This document shows positions 20,061-32,467 of a stretch of DNA of 49,523 nt, piece by piece. This stretch comes from Saccoglossus kowalevskii (lineage: Eukaryota > Hemichordata > Enteropneusta > Harrimaniidae). The notes below the pieces were generated by a model that saw only the letters and a program-made list of their open reading frames with translations, was not told where the DNA came from and did no database searches. The translations under genes were made by a program, and so were the position numbers. Each line of letters opens with the position of its first letter. Positions within the stretch are counted from its first letter, which is position 1. The stretch is from positions 1 through 49,523 of the forward strand of contig NW_003137056.1 of the NCBI RefSeq assembly GCF_000003605.2, written 5' to 3'.

Positions 20061-21658
20061 TTAGTGTTTGTGACGTAAAACAAAAGAGTTAGCGGTCAGG
20101 TTAGTGTTTGTGACGTAAAACAAAAGAGTTAGCGGTCAGGTTAGTGTTTGTGATGTAAAACAAAAGAGTTAGCGGTCAGGTTAGTGTTTGTGATGTAAAA
20201 CAAAAGAGTTAGCGGTCAGGTTAGTGTTTGTGACGTAAAACAAAAGAGTTAGCGGTCAGGTTAGTGTTTGTGACGTAAAACAAGAGTTAGCGGTCAGGTT
20301 AGTGTTTGTGACGTAAAACAAAAGAGTTAGCGGTCAGGTTAGGGTTTGTGACGTAAAACAAAAGAGTTAGCGATCAGGTTAGTGTTTGTGACGTAAAACA
20401 AAAGAGTTAGCGGTCAGGTTAGTGACGTAAAATAAAAGAGTTAGCGGTCAGGTTAGTGTTTGTGACGTAAAACAAGAGTTAGCGGTCAGGTTAGTGTTTG
20501 TGACGTAAAACAAAAGAGTTAGCGGTCAGGTTAGGGTTTGTGACGTAAAACAAAAGAGTTAGCGGTCAGGTTAGTGTTTGTGACGTAAAACAAAAGAGTT
20601 AGCGGTCAGGTTAGTGACGTAAAACAAAAGAGTTAGCGGTCAGGTTAGTGTTTGTGACGTAAAACAAAAGAGTTAGCGGTCAGGTTAGTGTTTGTGACGT
20701 AAAACAAAAGAGTTAGCGGTCAGGTTAGTGTTTGTGACGTAAAACAAAAGAGTTAGCGGTCAGGTTAGTGACGTAAGACAAAAAAGTTAGCGGTCAGGTT
20801 AGTGTTTGTGACGTAAAACAAAAGAGTTAGCGGTCAGGTTAGTGTTTGTGATGTAAAATAAAAGAGTTAGCGGTCAGGTTAGTGACGTAAAACAAAAAAG
20901 TTAGCGGTCAGGTTAGTGTTTGTGATGTAAAACAAAAGAGTTAGCGGTCAGGTTAGTGTTTGTGACGTAAAACAAAAGAGTTAGCGGTCAGGTTAGTGTT
21001 TGTGACGTAAAACAAGAGTTAGCGATCAGGTTAGTGTTTGTGACGTAAAACAAAAGAGTTAGCGGTCAGGTTAGGGTTTGTGACGTAAAACAAAAGAGTT
21101 AGCGATCAGGTTAGTTTTTGTGACGTAAAACAAAAGAGTTAGCGGTCAGGTTAGTGTTTGTGACGTAAAACAAAAGAGTTAGCGGTCAGGTTAGTGTTTG
21201 TGATGTAAAACAAAAGAGTTAGCGGTCAGGTTAGTGTTTGTGATGTAAAACAAAAGAGTTAGCGGTCAGGTTAGTGTTTGTGACGTAAAACAAAAGAGTT
21301 AGCGGTCAGGTTAGTGTTTGTGACGTAAAACAAAAGAGTTAGCGGTCAGGTTAGTGTTTGTGACGTAAAACAAAAGAGTTAGCGGTCAGGTTAGTGTTTG
21401 TGACGTAAAACAAAAGAGTTAGCGGTCAGGTTAGTGTTTGTGACGTAAAACAAAAGAGTTAGCGGTCAGGTTAGTGTTTGTGACATAAAACAAAAGAGTT
21501 AGCGGTCAGGTTAGTGTTTGTGACGTGAAACAAAAGAGTTAGCGGTCAGGTTAGTGTTTGTGACGTAAAACAAAAGAGTTAGCGGTCAGGTTAGTGACGT
21601 AAAACAAAAGAGTTAGCGGTCAGGTTAGTGTTTGTGACGTAAAACAAAAGAGTTAGCG
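20061..21658 (+). repeat. 1,380-bp-offset cassette and third D-E block
   Basis: 20161-20470 repeats 18781-19090. A G-C-S-C series follows, then Sg (GTAAGAC at 20773)-C-Tu-Sa-T-C-R(A)-C-G-A with AGTTTTTGTG at 21113. The distance from GTAAGAC to AGTTTTTGTG is 340 bp in all three copies (15211, 16772, 20773). The order T-T-C5-D-E-C-S then runs to about 21640, with D at 21482 and E near 21524. Confidence 0.87.
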
Positions 21659-22350
21659 GTCAGTTAGTGACGTAAAACAAAAGAGTTAGCGGTCAGTTAG
21701 TGTTTGTGATGTAAAACAAAAGAGTTAGCGGTCAGGTTAGTGACGTAAACAAAAAGAGTTAGCGGTCAGGTAGTGTTGTGACGTAAAACAAAAGAGTTAG
21801 CGGTCAGGTTAGTGTTTGTGACGTAAAACAAAAGAGTTAGCGGTCAGGTTAGTGTTTGTGACGTAAAACAAAAGAGTTAACGGTCAGGTTAGTGTTTGTG
21901 ACGTAAAACAAAAGAGTTAGCGGTCAGGTTAGTGTTTGTGACGTAAAACAAAAGAGCGGTCAGGTTAGTGTTTGTGACGTAAAACAAAAGAGTTAGCGGT
22001 CAGGTTAGTGTTTGTGACGTAAAACAAAAGAGTTAGCGGTCAGGTTAGTGTTTGTGATGTAAAACAAAAGAGTTAGCGGTCAGGTTAGTGTTTGTAATGT
22101 AAAACAAAAGAGTTAGCGGTCAGGTTAGTGTTTGTGACGTAAAACAAAAGAGTTAGCGGTCAGGTTAGTGACGTAAAACAAAAGAGTTAGCAGTCAGGTT
22201 AGTGTTTGTGACGTAAAACAAAAAAGTTAGCGGTCAGGTTAGTGACGTAAAACAAAAGAGTTAGCGGTCAGGTTAGTGTTTGTGACGTAAAACAAAAGAG
22301 TTAGCGGTCAGGTTAGTGACGTAAAACAAAAGAGTTAGCGGTCAGGTTAG
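21659..22350 (+). repeat. Indel patch then copy of the 10331-10800 block
   Basis: Small losses cluster at 21659-21780: GGTCAGTTAGTG twice, GTAAACAAAAAGAG, GGTAGTGTTGTG. From 21879 (TTAACGG) the order matches 10331-10800 at 11,548 bp offset, including N at 21949, GTAATG at 22094 and AGCAGTC at 22189. The indels sit just before the start of the shared block. Confidence 0.85.
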
Positions 22351-23884
22351 TGTTTGTGACGTAAAACAAAAGAGTTAGCGGTCAGGTTAGTGTTTGTGAT
22401 GTAAAACAAAAGAGTTAGCGGTCAGGTTAGTGTTTGTGATGTAAAACAAAAGAGTTAGCGGTCAGGTTAGTGTTTGTGACGTAAAACAAAAGAGTTAGCG
22501 GTCAGGTTAGTGTTTGTGACGTAAAACAAAAGAGTTAGCGGTCAGGTTAGTGTTTGTGACGTAAAACAAAAGAGTTAGCGGTCAGGTTAGTGTTTGTGAC
22601 GTAAAACAAAAGAGTTAGCGATCAGGTTAGTGTTTGTGACGTAAAACAAAAGAGTTAGCAGTCAGGTTAGTGTTTGTGACGTAAAACAAAAGAGTTAGCG
22701 GTCAGGTTAGTGTTTGTGACGTAAAACAAAAGAGTTAGCGGTCAGGTTAGTGACGTAAAACAAAAGAGTTAGCGGTCAGGTTAGTGACGTAAGACAAAAA
22801 AGTTAGCGGTCAGGTTAGTGTTTGTGACGTATAACAAGAGTTAGCTGTCAGGTTAGTGTTTGTGATGTAAAATAAAAGAGTTAGCGGTCAGGTTAGTGTT
22901 TGTGATGTAAAACTAAAGAGTTAGCGGTCAGGTTAGTGTTTGTGACGTAAAACAAAAGAGTTAGCGGTCAGGTTAGTGTTTGTGACGTAAAACAAGAGTT
23001 AGCGGTCAGGTTAGTGTTTGTGACGTAAAACAAAAGAGTTAGCGGTCAGGTTAGGGTTTGTGACGTAAAACAAAAGAGTTAGCGATCAGGTTAGTGTTTG
23101 TGACGTAAAACAAAAGTTAGCGGTCAGGTTAGTGACGTAAAATAAAAGAGTTAGCGGTCAGGTTAGTGTTTGTGACGTAAAACAAGAGTTAGTGGTCAGG
23201 TTAGTGTTTGTGATGTAAAATAAAAGAGTTAGCGGTCAGGTTAGTGATGTAAAACAAAAAAGTTAGCGGTCAGGTTAGTGTTTGTGATGTAAAACAAAAG
23301 AGTTAGCGGTCAGGTTAGTGTTTGTGACGTAAAACAAAAGAGTTAGCGGTCAGGTTAGTGTTTGTGACGTAAAACAAGAGTTAGCGGTCAGGTTAGTGTT
23401 TGTGACGTAAAACAAAAGAGTTAGCGGTCAGGTTAGGGTTTGTGACGTAAAACAAAAGAGTTAGCGATCAGGTTAGTGTTTGTGACGTAAAACAAAAGAG
23501 TTAGCGGTCAGGTTAGTGACGTAAAATAAAAGAGTTAGCGGTCAGGTTAGTGTTTGTGACGTAAAACAAGAGTTAGCGGTCAGGTTAGTGTTTGTGACGT
23601 AAAACAAAAGAGTTAGCGGTCAGGTTAGTGTTTGTGACGTAAAACAAAAGAGTTAGCGGTCAGGTTAGTGTTTGTGACGTAAAACAAAAGAGTTAGCGGT
23701 CAGGTTAGTGTTTGTGACGTAAAACAAAAGAGTTAGCGGTCAGGTTAGTGTTTGTGACGTAAAACAAAAGAGTTAGCGGTCAGGTTAGTGTTTGTGACGT
23801 AAAACAAAAGAGTTAGCGGTCAGGTTAGTGTTTGTGACGTAAAACAAAAGAGTTAGCGGTCAGGTTAGTGTTTGTGACGTAAAA
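22351..23884 (+). repeat. Block shared with 30250-30860, then canonical run
   Basis: Sg is followed by GTATAACAAGAGTTAGCTGTC (GTATAAC at 22829), Tu, T with AACTAAAG (22911), C, R, C, G, A, C, Su, R (AGTGGTC at 23191), Tu and a short monomer. The later copy has the same order at 7,461 bp offset (22829/30290, 22911/30372). The offset becomes 7,463 after a 2-bp loss here near 23113 (CAAAAGTTAG). A second 384-type cassette and a canonical run follow to 23884. Confidence 0.87.
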
Positions 23885-25110
23885 CAAAAGAGCGGTCAGG
23901 TTAGTGTTTGTGACGTAAAACAAAAGAGTTAGCGGTCAGGTTAGTGTTTGTGACGTAAAACAAAAGAGTTAGCGGTCAGGTTAGTGTTTGTGACATAAAA
24001 CAAAAGAGTTAGCGGTCAGGTTAGTGTTTGTGACGTAAAATAAAAGAGTTAGCGGTCAGGTTAGTGACGTAAAACAAAAGAGTTAGCGGTCAGGTTAGTG
24101 ACGTAAGACAAAAAAGTTAGCGGTCAGGTTAGTGTTTGTGACGTAAAACAAAAGAGTTAGCGGTCAGGTTAGTGACGTAAAACAAAAGAGTTAGCGGTCA
24201 GGTTAGTGTTTGTGATGTAAAACAAAAGAGTTAGCGGTCAGGTTAGTGTTTGTGACGTAAAACAAAAGAGTTAGCGATCAGGTTAGTGTTTGTGACGTAA
24301 AACAAAAGAGTTAGCGGTCAGGTTAGTGATGTAAAACAAAAGAGTTAGCGGTCAGGTTAGTGTTTGTGACGTAAAACAAAAGAGTTAGCGGTCAGGTTAG
24401 TGACGTAAAACAAAAGAGTTAGCGGTCAGGTTAGTGTTTGTGACGTAAAACAAAAGAGTTAGCGGTCAGGTTAGTGTTTGTGACGTAAAATAAAAGAGTT
24501 AGCGGTCACGATAGTGACGTAAACAGAAGAGTTAGCGGTCATGTTAGTGACGTAAGACAAAAAGTTAGCGGTCAGGTTAGTGTTTGTGACGTAAAACAAG
24601 AGTTAGCGGTCAGGTTAGTGTTTGTGACGTAAAACAAAAGAGTTAGCGGTCAGGTTAGGGTTTGTGACGTAAAACAAAAGAGTTAGCGATCAGGTTAGTG
24701 TTTGTGACGTAAAACAAAAGAGTTAGCGGTCAGGTTAGTGACGTAAAATAAAAGAGTTAGCGGTCAGGTTAGTGTTTGTGACGTAAAACAAGAGTTAGTG
24801 GTCAGGTTAGTGTTTGTGATGTAAAATAAAAGAGTTAGCGGTCAGGTTAGTGACGTAAAACAAAAAAGTTAGCGGTCAGGTTAGTGTTTGTGATGTAAAA
24901 CAAAAGAGTTAGCGGTCAGGTTAGTGTTTGTGACGTAAAACAAAAGAGTTAGCGGTCAGGTTAGTGTTTGTGACGTAAAACAAGAGTTAGCGGTCAGGTT
25001 AGTGTTTGTGACGTAAAACAAAAGAGTTAGCGGTCAGGTTAGGGTTTGTGACGTAAAACAAAAGAGTTAGCGATCAGGTTAGTGTTTGTGACGTAAAACA
25101 AAAGAGTTAG
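23885..25110 (+). repeat. N-C-C-D-Cu block and 384-type cassettes
   Basis: The start is the copy of 6248 onward (17,637-bp offset). Mildly diverged monomers lie at 24500-24560 (GGTCACGATAG, GTAAACAGAAG). From about 24570 the order R-C-GA-C-Su-R(GTGG)-Tu-Sa-T-C-R-C-GA-C follows the ten-monomer pattern. Confidence 0.85.
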
Positions 25111-25345
25111 CGGTCAGGTTATTGTTTGTGACGTAAAAACAAAAGAGTTAGCGGTCATGTTAGTGACGTACAACAAAAGAGTTAGCGGTCATGTTAGTGT
25201 TTGTGACGTAAAACAAAAGAGTTAGCGGTCAGGTTAGTGTTTGTGATGTAAAACAAAAGAGTTAGCGGTCAGGTTAGTGTTTGTGACGTAAAACAAGAGA
25301 GTTATCGGTTCCACGTTAGTGTTTGTGACGTAAAACAAAAGAAGT
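25111..25345 (+). repeat. Indel- and substitution-rich patch
   Basis: Single-base changes are concentrated here: GTTATTGTTTGTG, GTAAAAACAAAAG, GTACAACAAAAG, GGTCATGTTAGTG, GTTATCGGTTCCACG, AGAAGTTAGCGG. The mix of gains and substitutions could be poor consensus or a seam between duplicated segments. No foreign sequence is inserted. Confidence 0.65.
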
Positions 25346-27110
25346 TAGCGGTCAGGTTAGTGTTTGTGACGTAAAACAAAAGAGTTAGCGATCAGGTTAG
25401 TGTTTGTGATGTAAAACAAAAGATTTAGCGGTCAGGTTAGTGACGTAAAATAAAAGAGTTAGCGGTCAGTTTAGTGTTTGTGACGTAAAACAAGAGTTAG
25501 CGGTCAGGTTAGTGTTTGTGACATAAAACAAAAGAGTTAGCGGTCAGGTTAGGGTTTGTGACGTAAAACAAAAGAGTTAGCGGTCAGGTTAGTGTTTGTG
25601 ACGTAAAACAAAAGAGTTAGCGGTCAGGTTAGTGACGTAAAACAAAAGAGTTAGCGGTCAGGTTAGTGTTTGTGACGTAAAACAAAAGAGTTAGCGGTCA
25701 GGTTAGTGTTTGTGACGTAAAACAAAAGAGTTAGCGGTCAGGTTAGTGTTTGTGACGTAAAACAAAAGAGTTAGCGGTCAGGTTAGTGTTTGTGACGTAA
25801 AACAAAAGAATTAGCGGTCAGGTTTGTGTTTGTGACGTAAAACAAAAGAGTTAGCGGTCAGGTTAGTGTTTGTGACGTAAAACAAAAGAGTTAGCGGTCA
25901 GGTTAGTGTTTGTGACGTAAAACAAAAGAGTTAGCGGTCAGGTTAGTGACGTAAAACAAAAGAGTTAGCGGTCAGGTTAGTGACGTAAGACAAAAAAGTT
26001 AGCGGTCAGGTTAGTGTTTGTGACGTAAAACAAAAGAGTTAGCGGTCAGGTTAGTGTTTGTGACGTAAAACAAAAGAGTTAGCGGTCAGGTTAGTGTTTG
26101 TGACGTAAAACAAAAGAGTTAGCGGTCAGGTTAGTGTTTGTGACGTAAAACAAAAGAGTTAGCGGTCAGGTTAGTGTTTGTGACGTAAAACAAAAGAGTT
26201 AGCGGTCAGGTTAGTGTTTGTGACGTAAAACAAAAGAATTAGCGGTCAGGTTTGTGTTTGTGACGTAAAACAAAAGAGTTAGCGGTCAGGTTAGTGTTTG
26301 TGACGTAAAACAAAAGAGTTAGCGGTCAGGTTAGTGTTTGTGACGTAAAACAAAAGAGTTAGCGGTCAGGTTAGTGACGTAAAACAAAAGAGTTAGCGGT
26401 CAGGTTAGTGTTTGTGATGTAAAACAAAAGAGTTAGCGGTCAGGTTAGTGACGTAAAACAAAAGAGTTAGCGGTCAGGTTAGTGTTTGTGACGTAAAACA
26501 AAAGAGTTAGCGGTCAGGTTAGTGTTTGTGACGTAAAACAAAAGAGTTAGCGGTCAGGTTAGTGTTTGTGACGTAAAACAAAAGAGTTAGCGGTCAGGTT
26601 AGTGTTTGTGACGTAAAACAAAAGAGTTAGCGGTCAGGTTAGTGTTTGTGACGTAAAACAAAAGAGTTAGCGGTCAGGTTAGTGTTTGTGACGTAAAACA
26701 AAAGAGTTAGCGGTCAGGTTAGTGTTTGTGACGTAAAACAAAAGAATTAGCGGTCAGGTTTGTGTTTGTGACGTAAAACAAAAGAGTTAGCGGTCAGGTT
26801 AGTGTTTGTGACGTAAAACAAAAGAGTTAGCGGTCAGGTTAGTGTTTGTGACGTAAAACAAAAGAGCGGTCAGGTTAGTGTTTGTGACGTAAAACAAAAG
26901 AGTTAGCGGTCAGGTTAGTGTTTGTGACGTAAAACAAAAGAGTTAGCGGTCAGGTTAGTGTTTGTGACGTAAAACAAAAGAGTTAGCGGTCAGGTTAGTG
27001 TTTGTGACGTAAAATAAAAGAGTTAGCGGTCAGGTTAGTGTTTGTGACGTAAAACAAAAGAGTTAGCAGTCAGGTTAGTGACGTAAAACAAAAGAGTTAG
27101 CGGTCATGTT
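25346..27110 (+). repeat. Three F-bearing blocks in succession
   Basis: F monomers (GAATTAGC) lie at 25808, 26236 and 26744, each in a run of canonical monomers and separated by S or Sg units. The third block (S at 26374, N at 26859) is the S-T-S-Cn-F-C2-N block with two more canonical monomers than the 17632 copy (485 against 405 bp from S to N). The F pair AGAATTAGCGG plus GGTTTGTG is always linked. Confidence 0.86.
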
Positions 27111-27510
27111 AGTGACGTAAGACAAAAAAGTTAGCGGTCAGGTTAGTGTTTGTGACGTAAAACAAAAGAGTTAGCGTTCAGGTTAGTGTTTGTGATGTAA
27201 AATAAAAGAGTTAGCGATCAGGTTAGTGACATAAAAGTAAAGCAAAAGAGTTCGGGGTCGGGTTAGTGACGTAAAAATAAAAAGAGTTAGCGCTCAGGTT
27301 AGTGTTTGTGACGTAAAACAAGAGTTAGTGGTCAGGTTAGTGTTTGTGATGTAAAATAAAAGAGTTAGCGGTCAGGTTAGTGACGTAAAACAAAAAAGGT
27401 AGCGGTCAGGTTAGTGTTTGTGATGTAAAACAAAAGAGTTAGCGGTCAGGTTAGTGTTTGTGATGTAAAACAAAAGAGTTAGCGGTCAGGTTAGTGACGT
27501 AAAATAAAAC
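27111..27510 (+). repeat. Variant-rich junction
   Basis: An Sg lies near 27117. Altered units follow: GCGTTCAGG, GCGATCAGG, GACATAAAAGTAAAGCAAAAG, GAGTTCGGGGTCGGG and GTAAAAATAAAAAGAG at about 27170-27290. An R monomer with GTGG and an Sa with AAAAGGTAGC follow. The latter is also found at 30721 and 49270. GAGTTCGGGGTC echoes GAGTTCGGGGTCAGG near 111-125 in the left-end monomers. Confidence 0.8.
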
Positions 27511-28975
27511 AAGAGTTAGCGGTCAGGTTAGTGTTTGTGACGTAAAACAAAAGAGTTAGCGGTCAGGTTAGTGTTTGTGATGTAAAATAAAAGAGTTAGC
27601 GGTCAGGTTAGTGTTTGTGACGTAAAACAAAAAAGTTAGCGGTCAGGTTAGTGTTTGTGATGTAAAACAAAAGAGTTAGCGGTCAGGTTAGTGTTTGTGA
27701 CGTAAAACAAAAGAGTTAGCGGTCAGGTTAGTGTTTGTGACGTAAAACAAAAGAGTTAGCGGTCAGGTTAGGGTTTGTGACGTAAAACAAAAGAGTTAGC
27801 GGTCAGGTTAGTGTTTGTGACGTAAAACAAAAGAGTTAGCGGTCAGGTTAGTGTTTGTGACGTAAAACAAAAGAGTTAGCGGTCAGGTTAGTGTTTGTGA
27901 TGTAAAATAAAAGAGTTAGCGGTCAGGTTAGTGTTTGTGACGTAAAACAAAAGAGTTAGCGGTCAGGTTAGTGTTTGTGACGTAAAACAAAAGAGTTAGC
28001 GGTCAGGTTAGTGTTTGTGACGTAAAACAAAAGAGTTAGCGGTCAGGTTAGGGTTTGTGACGTAAAACAAAAGAGTTAGCGGTCAGGTTAGTGTTTGTGA
28101 CGTAAAACAAAAGAGTTAGCGGTCAGGTTAGTGTTTGTGACGTAAAACAAAAGAGTTAGCGGTCAGGTTAGTGACGTAAAACAAAAGAGTTAGCGGTCAG
28201 GTTAGTGTTTGTGACGTAAAACAAAAGAGTTAGCGGTCAGGTTAGTGTTTGTGATGTAAAACAAAAGAGTTAGCGGTCAGGTTAGTGTTTGTGATGTAAA
28301 ATAAAAGAGTTAGCGGTCAGGTTAGTGACGTAAAACAAAAAAGTTAGCGGTCAGGTTAGTGTTTGTGATGTAAAACAAAAGAGTTAGCGGTCAGGTTAGT
28401 GTTTGTGACGTAAAACAAAAGAGTTAGCGGTCAGGTTAGTGTTTGTGACGTAAAACAAAAGAGTTAGCGGTCAGGTTAGGGTTTGTGACGTAAAACAAAA
28501 GAGTTAGCGGTCAGGTTAGTGTTTGTGACGTAAAACAAAAGAGTTAGCGGTCAGGTTAGGGTTTGTGACGTAAAACAAAAGAGTTAGCGGTCAGGTTAGT
28601 GTTTGTGACGTAAAACAAAAGAGTTAGCGGTCAGGTTAGTGTTTGTGACGTAAAACAAAAGAGTTAGCGGTCAGGTTAGTGTTTGTGACGTAAAACAAAA
28701 GAGTTAGCGGTCAGGTTAGTGTTTGTGACGTAAAACAAAAGAGTTAGCGGTCAGGTTAGTGTTTGTGACGTAAAACAAAAGAGTTAGCGGTCAGGTTAGT
28801 GTTTGTGACGTAAAACAAAAGAGTTAGCGGTCAGGTTAGTGTTTGTGACGTAAAACAAAAGAGTTAGCGGTCAGGTTAGTGTTTGTGACGTAAAACAAAA
28901 GAGTTAGCGGTCAGGTTAGTGTTTGTGACGTAAAACAAAAGAGTTAGCGGTCAGGTTAGTGTTTGTGACGTAAAA
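27511..28975 (+). repeat. G- and Tu-bearing cassettes and a canonical run
   Basis: Tu, C with AAAAAAG (a 40-bp unit, near 27615-27650), T, C, C, G are repeated with variations, then S-C-T-Tu-Sa-T-C-C-G (from about 28173) as in the 741-bp cassette. About ten canonical monomers follow (28574-28975). No other signal is seen. Confidence 0.85.
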
Positions 28976-30289
28976 CAAAAGAGCGGTCAGGTTAGTGTTT
29001 GTGACGTAAAACAAAAGAGTTAGCGGTCAGGTTAGTGTTTGTGACGTAAAACAAAAGAGTTAGCGGTCAGGTTAGTGTTTGTGACGTAAAACAAAAGAGT
29101 TAGCGGTCAGGTTAGTGTTTGTGACGTAAAATAAAAGAGTTAGCGGTCAGGTTAGTGTTTGTGACGTAAAACAAAAGAGTTAGCGGTCAGGTTAGTGACG
29201 TAAAACAAAAGAGTTAGCGGTCAGGTTAGTGACGTAAGACAAAAAAGTTAGCGGTCAGGTTAGTGTTTGTGACGTAAAACAAGAGTTAGCGGTCAGGTTA
29301 GTGTTTGTGATGTAAAATAAAAGAGTTAGCGGTCAGGTTAGTGACGTAAAACAAAAAAGTTAGCGGTCAGGTTAGTGTTTGTGATGTAAAACAAAAGAGT
29401 TAGCGGTCAGGTTAGTGTTTGTGACGTAAAACAAAAGAGTTAGCGGTCAGGTTAGTGTTTGTGACGTAAAACAAAAGAGTTAGCGGTCAGGTTAGGGTTT
29501 GTGACGTAAAACAAAAGAGTTAGCGGTCAGGTTAGTGTTTGTGACGTAAAACAAAAGAGTTAGCGGTCAGGTTAGTGTTTGTGACGTAAAACAAAAGAGT
29601 TAGCGGTCAGGTTAGTGTTTGTGACGTAAAACAAAAGAGTTAGCGGTCAGGTTAGTGTTTGTGACGTAAAACAAAAGAGTTAGCGGTCAGGTTAGTGTTT
29701 GTGACGTAAAACAAAAGAGTTAGCGGTCAGGTTAGTGTTTGTGACGTAAAACAAAAGAGTTAGCGGTCAGGTTAGTGTTTGTGACGTAAAACAAAAGAGT
29801 TAGCGGTCAGGTTAGTGTTTGTGACATAAAACAAAAGAGTTAGCGGTCAGGTTAGTGTTTGTGACGTAAAACAAAAGAGTTAGCGGTCAGGTTAGTGTTT
29901 GTGACGTAAAACAAAAGAGTTAGCGGTCAGGTTAGTGTTTGTGACGTAAAACAAAAGAGTTAGCGGTCAGGTTAGTGTTTGTGACGTAAAACAAAAGAGC
30001 GGTCAGGTTAGTGTTTGTGACGTAAAACAAAAGAGTTAGCGGTCAGGTTAGTGTTTGTGACGTAAAACAAAAGAGTTAGCGGTCAGGTTAGTGTTTGTGA
30101 CGTAAAACAAAAGAGTTAGCGGTCAGGTTAGTGTTTGTGACGTAAAATAAAAGAGTTAGCGGTCAGGTTAGTGTTTGTGACGTAAAACAAAAGAGTTAGC
30201 GGTCAGGTTAGTGACGTAAAACAAAAGAGTTAGCGGTCAGGTTAGTGACGTAAGACAAAAAAGTTAGCGGTCAGGTTAGTGTTTGTGAC
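28976..30289 (+). repeat. 1,016-bp duplication of the N-C-C-C-Cu-C-S-Sg block
   Basis: N at 28976 and 29992 are 1,016 bp apart, and both are followed by C, C, C, Cu, C, S, Sg. The first copy continues R-Tu-Sa-T-C-C-G and a long canonical run with one D (near 29824). The second continues into the GTATAAC block at 30290. Confidence 0.88.
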
Positions 30290-32467
30290 GTATAACAAGA
30301 GTTAGCTGTCAGGTTAGTGTTTGTGATGTAAAATAAAAGAGTTAGCGGTCAGGTTAGTGTTTGTGATGTAAAACTAAAGAGTTAGCGGTCAGGTTAGTGT
30401 TTGTGACGTAAAACAAAAGAGTTAGCGGTCAGGTTAGTGTTTGTGACGTAAAACAAGAGTTAGCGGTCAGGTTAGTGTTTGTGACGTAAAACAAAAGAGT
30501 TAGCGGTCAGGTTAGGGTTTGTGACATAAAACAAAAGAGTTAGCGATCAGGTTAGTGTTTGTGACGTAAAACAAAAGAGTTAGCGGTCAGGTTAGTGACG
30601 TAAAATAAAAGAGTTAGCGGTCAGGTTAGTGTTTGTGACGTAAAACAAGAGTTAGTGGTCAGGTTAGTGTTTGTGATGTAAAATAAAAGAGTTAGCGGTC
30701 AGGTTAGTGACGTAAAACAAAAAAGGTAGCGGTCAGGTTAGTGTTTGTGATGTAAAACAAAAGAGTTAGCGGTCAGGTTAGTGTTTGTGACGTAAAACAA
30801 AAGAGTTAGCGGTCAGGTTAGTGTTTGTGACGTAAAACAAGAGTTAGCGGTCAGGTTAGTGTTTGTGACGTAAAACAAAAGAGTTAGCGGTCAGGTTAGT
30901 GACGTAAAACAAAAGAGTTAGCGGTCAGGTTAGTGTTTGTGATGTAAAACAAAAGAGTTAGCGGTCAGGTTAGTGACGTAAAACAAAAGAGTTAGCGGTC
31001 AGGTTAGTGTTTGTGACGTAAAACAAAAGAGTTAGCGGTCAGGTTAGTGTTTGTGACGTAAAACAAAAGAGTTAGCGGTCAGGTTAGTGTTTGTGACGTA
31101 AAACAAAAGAGTTAGCGGTCAGGTTAGTGTTTGTGACGTAAAACAAAAGAGTTAGCGGTCAGGTTAGTGACGTAAAACAAAAGAGTTAGCGGTCAGGTTA
31201 GTGTTTGTGACGTAAAACAAAAGAGTTAGCGGTCAGGTTAGTGTTTGTGACGTAAAACAAGAGTTAGCGGTCAGGTTAGTGTTTGTGATGTAAAACAAAA
31301 GAGTTAGCGGTCAGGTTAGTGTTTGTGACGTAAAACAAAAGAGTTAGCGGTCAGGTTAGTGTTTGTGATGTAAAACAAAAGAGTTAGCGGTCAGGTTAGT
31401 GTTTGTGACGTAAAACAAAAGAGTTAGCAGTCAGGTTAGTGTTTGTGACGTAAAACAAAAGAGTTAGCGGTCAGGTTAGTGTTTGTGACGTAAAACAAAA
31501 GAGTTAGCCGTCAGGTTAGTGACGTAAAACAAAAGAGTTAGCGGTCAGGTTAGTGTTTGTGATGTAAAACAAAAGAGTTAGCGGTCAGGTTAGTGACGTA
31601 AAACAAAAGAGTTAGCGGTCAGGTTAGTGTTTGTGACGTAAAACAAAAGAGTTAGCGGTCAGGTTAGTGTTTGTGACGTAAAACAAAAGAGTTAGCGGTC
31701 AGGTTAGTGTTTGTGACGTAAAACAAAAGAGTTAGCGGTCAGGTTAGTGTTTGTGACGTAAAACAAAAGAATTAGCGGTCAGGTTTGTGTTTGTGACGTA
31801 AAACAAAAGAGTTAGCGGTCAGGTTAGTGTTTGTGACGTAAAACAAAAGAGTTAGCGGTCAGGTTAGTGTTTGTGACGTAAAACAAAAGAGCGGTCAGGT
31901 TAGTGTTTGTGACGTAAAACAAAAGAGTTAGCGGTCAGGTTAGTGTTTGTGACGTAAAACAAAAGAGTTAGCGGTCAGGTTAGTGTTTGTGACGTAAAAC
32001 AAAAGAGTTAGCGGTCAGGTTAGTGTTTGTGACGTAAAATAAAAGAGTTAGCGGTCAGGTTAGTGTTTGTGACGTAAAACAAAAGAGTTAGCGGTCAGGT
32101 TAGTGACGTAAAACAAAAGAGTTAGCGGTCAGGTTAGTGACGTAAGACAAAAAAGTTAGCGGTCAGGTTAGTGTTTGTGACGTAAAACAAAAGAGTTAGC
32201 GGTCAGGTTAGTGTTTGTGACGTAAAACAAAAGAGTTAGCGGTCAGGTTAGTGTTTGTGACGTAAAACAAAAGAGTTAGCGGTCAGGTTAGTGTTTGTGA
32301 CGTAAAACAAAAGAGTTAGCGGTCAGGTTAGTGTTTGTGACGTAAAACAAAAGAGTTAGCGGTCAGGTTAGTGTTTGTGACGTAAAACAAAAGAGTTAGC
32401 GGTCAGGTTAGTGTTTGTGACGTAAAACAAAAGAGTTAGCGGTCAGGTTAGTGTTTGTGACGTAAAA
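30290..32467 (+). repeat. GTATAAC block and S-T-S-C4-F-C2-N block
   Basis: 30290-30860 is the 7,461-bp-offset copy of 22829 onward. It also matches 48766-49275, with 18,468 bp offset at AACTAAAG (30372/48840) and 18,549 bp at AAAAGGTAGC (30721/49270). The 81-bp difference is two extra monomers plus one A in the later copy. From 31519 an S-T-S block reaches N at 31884 (365 bp, one canonical monomer fewer than 17632), and a long canonical run ends at 32467. Confidence 0.87.
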
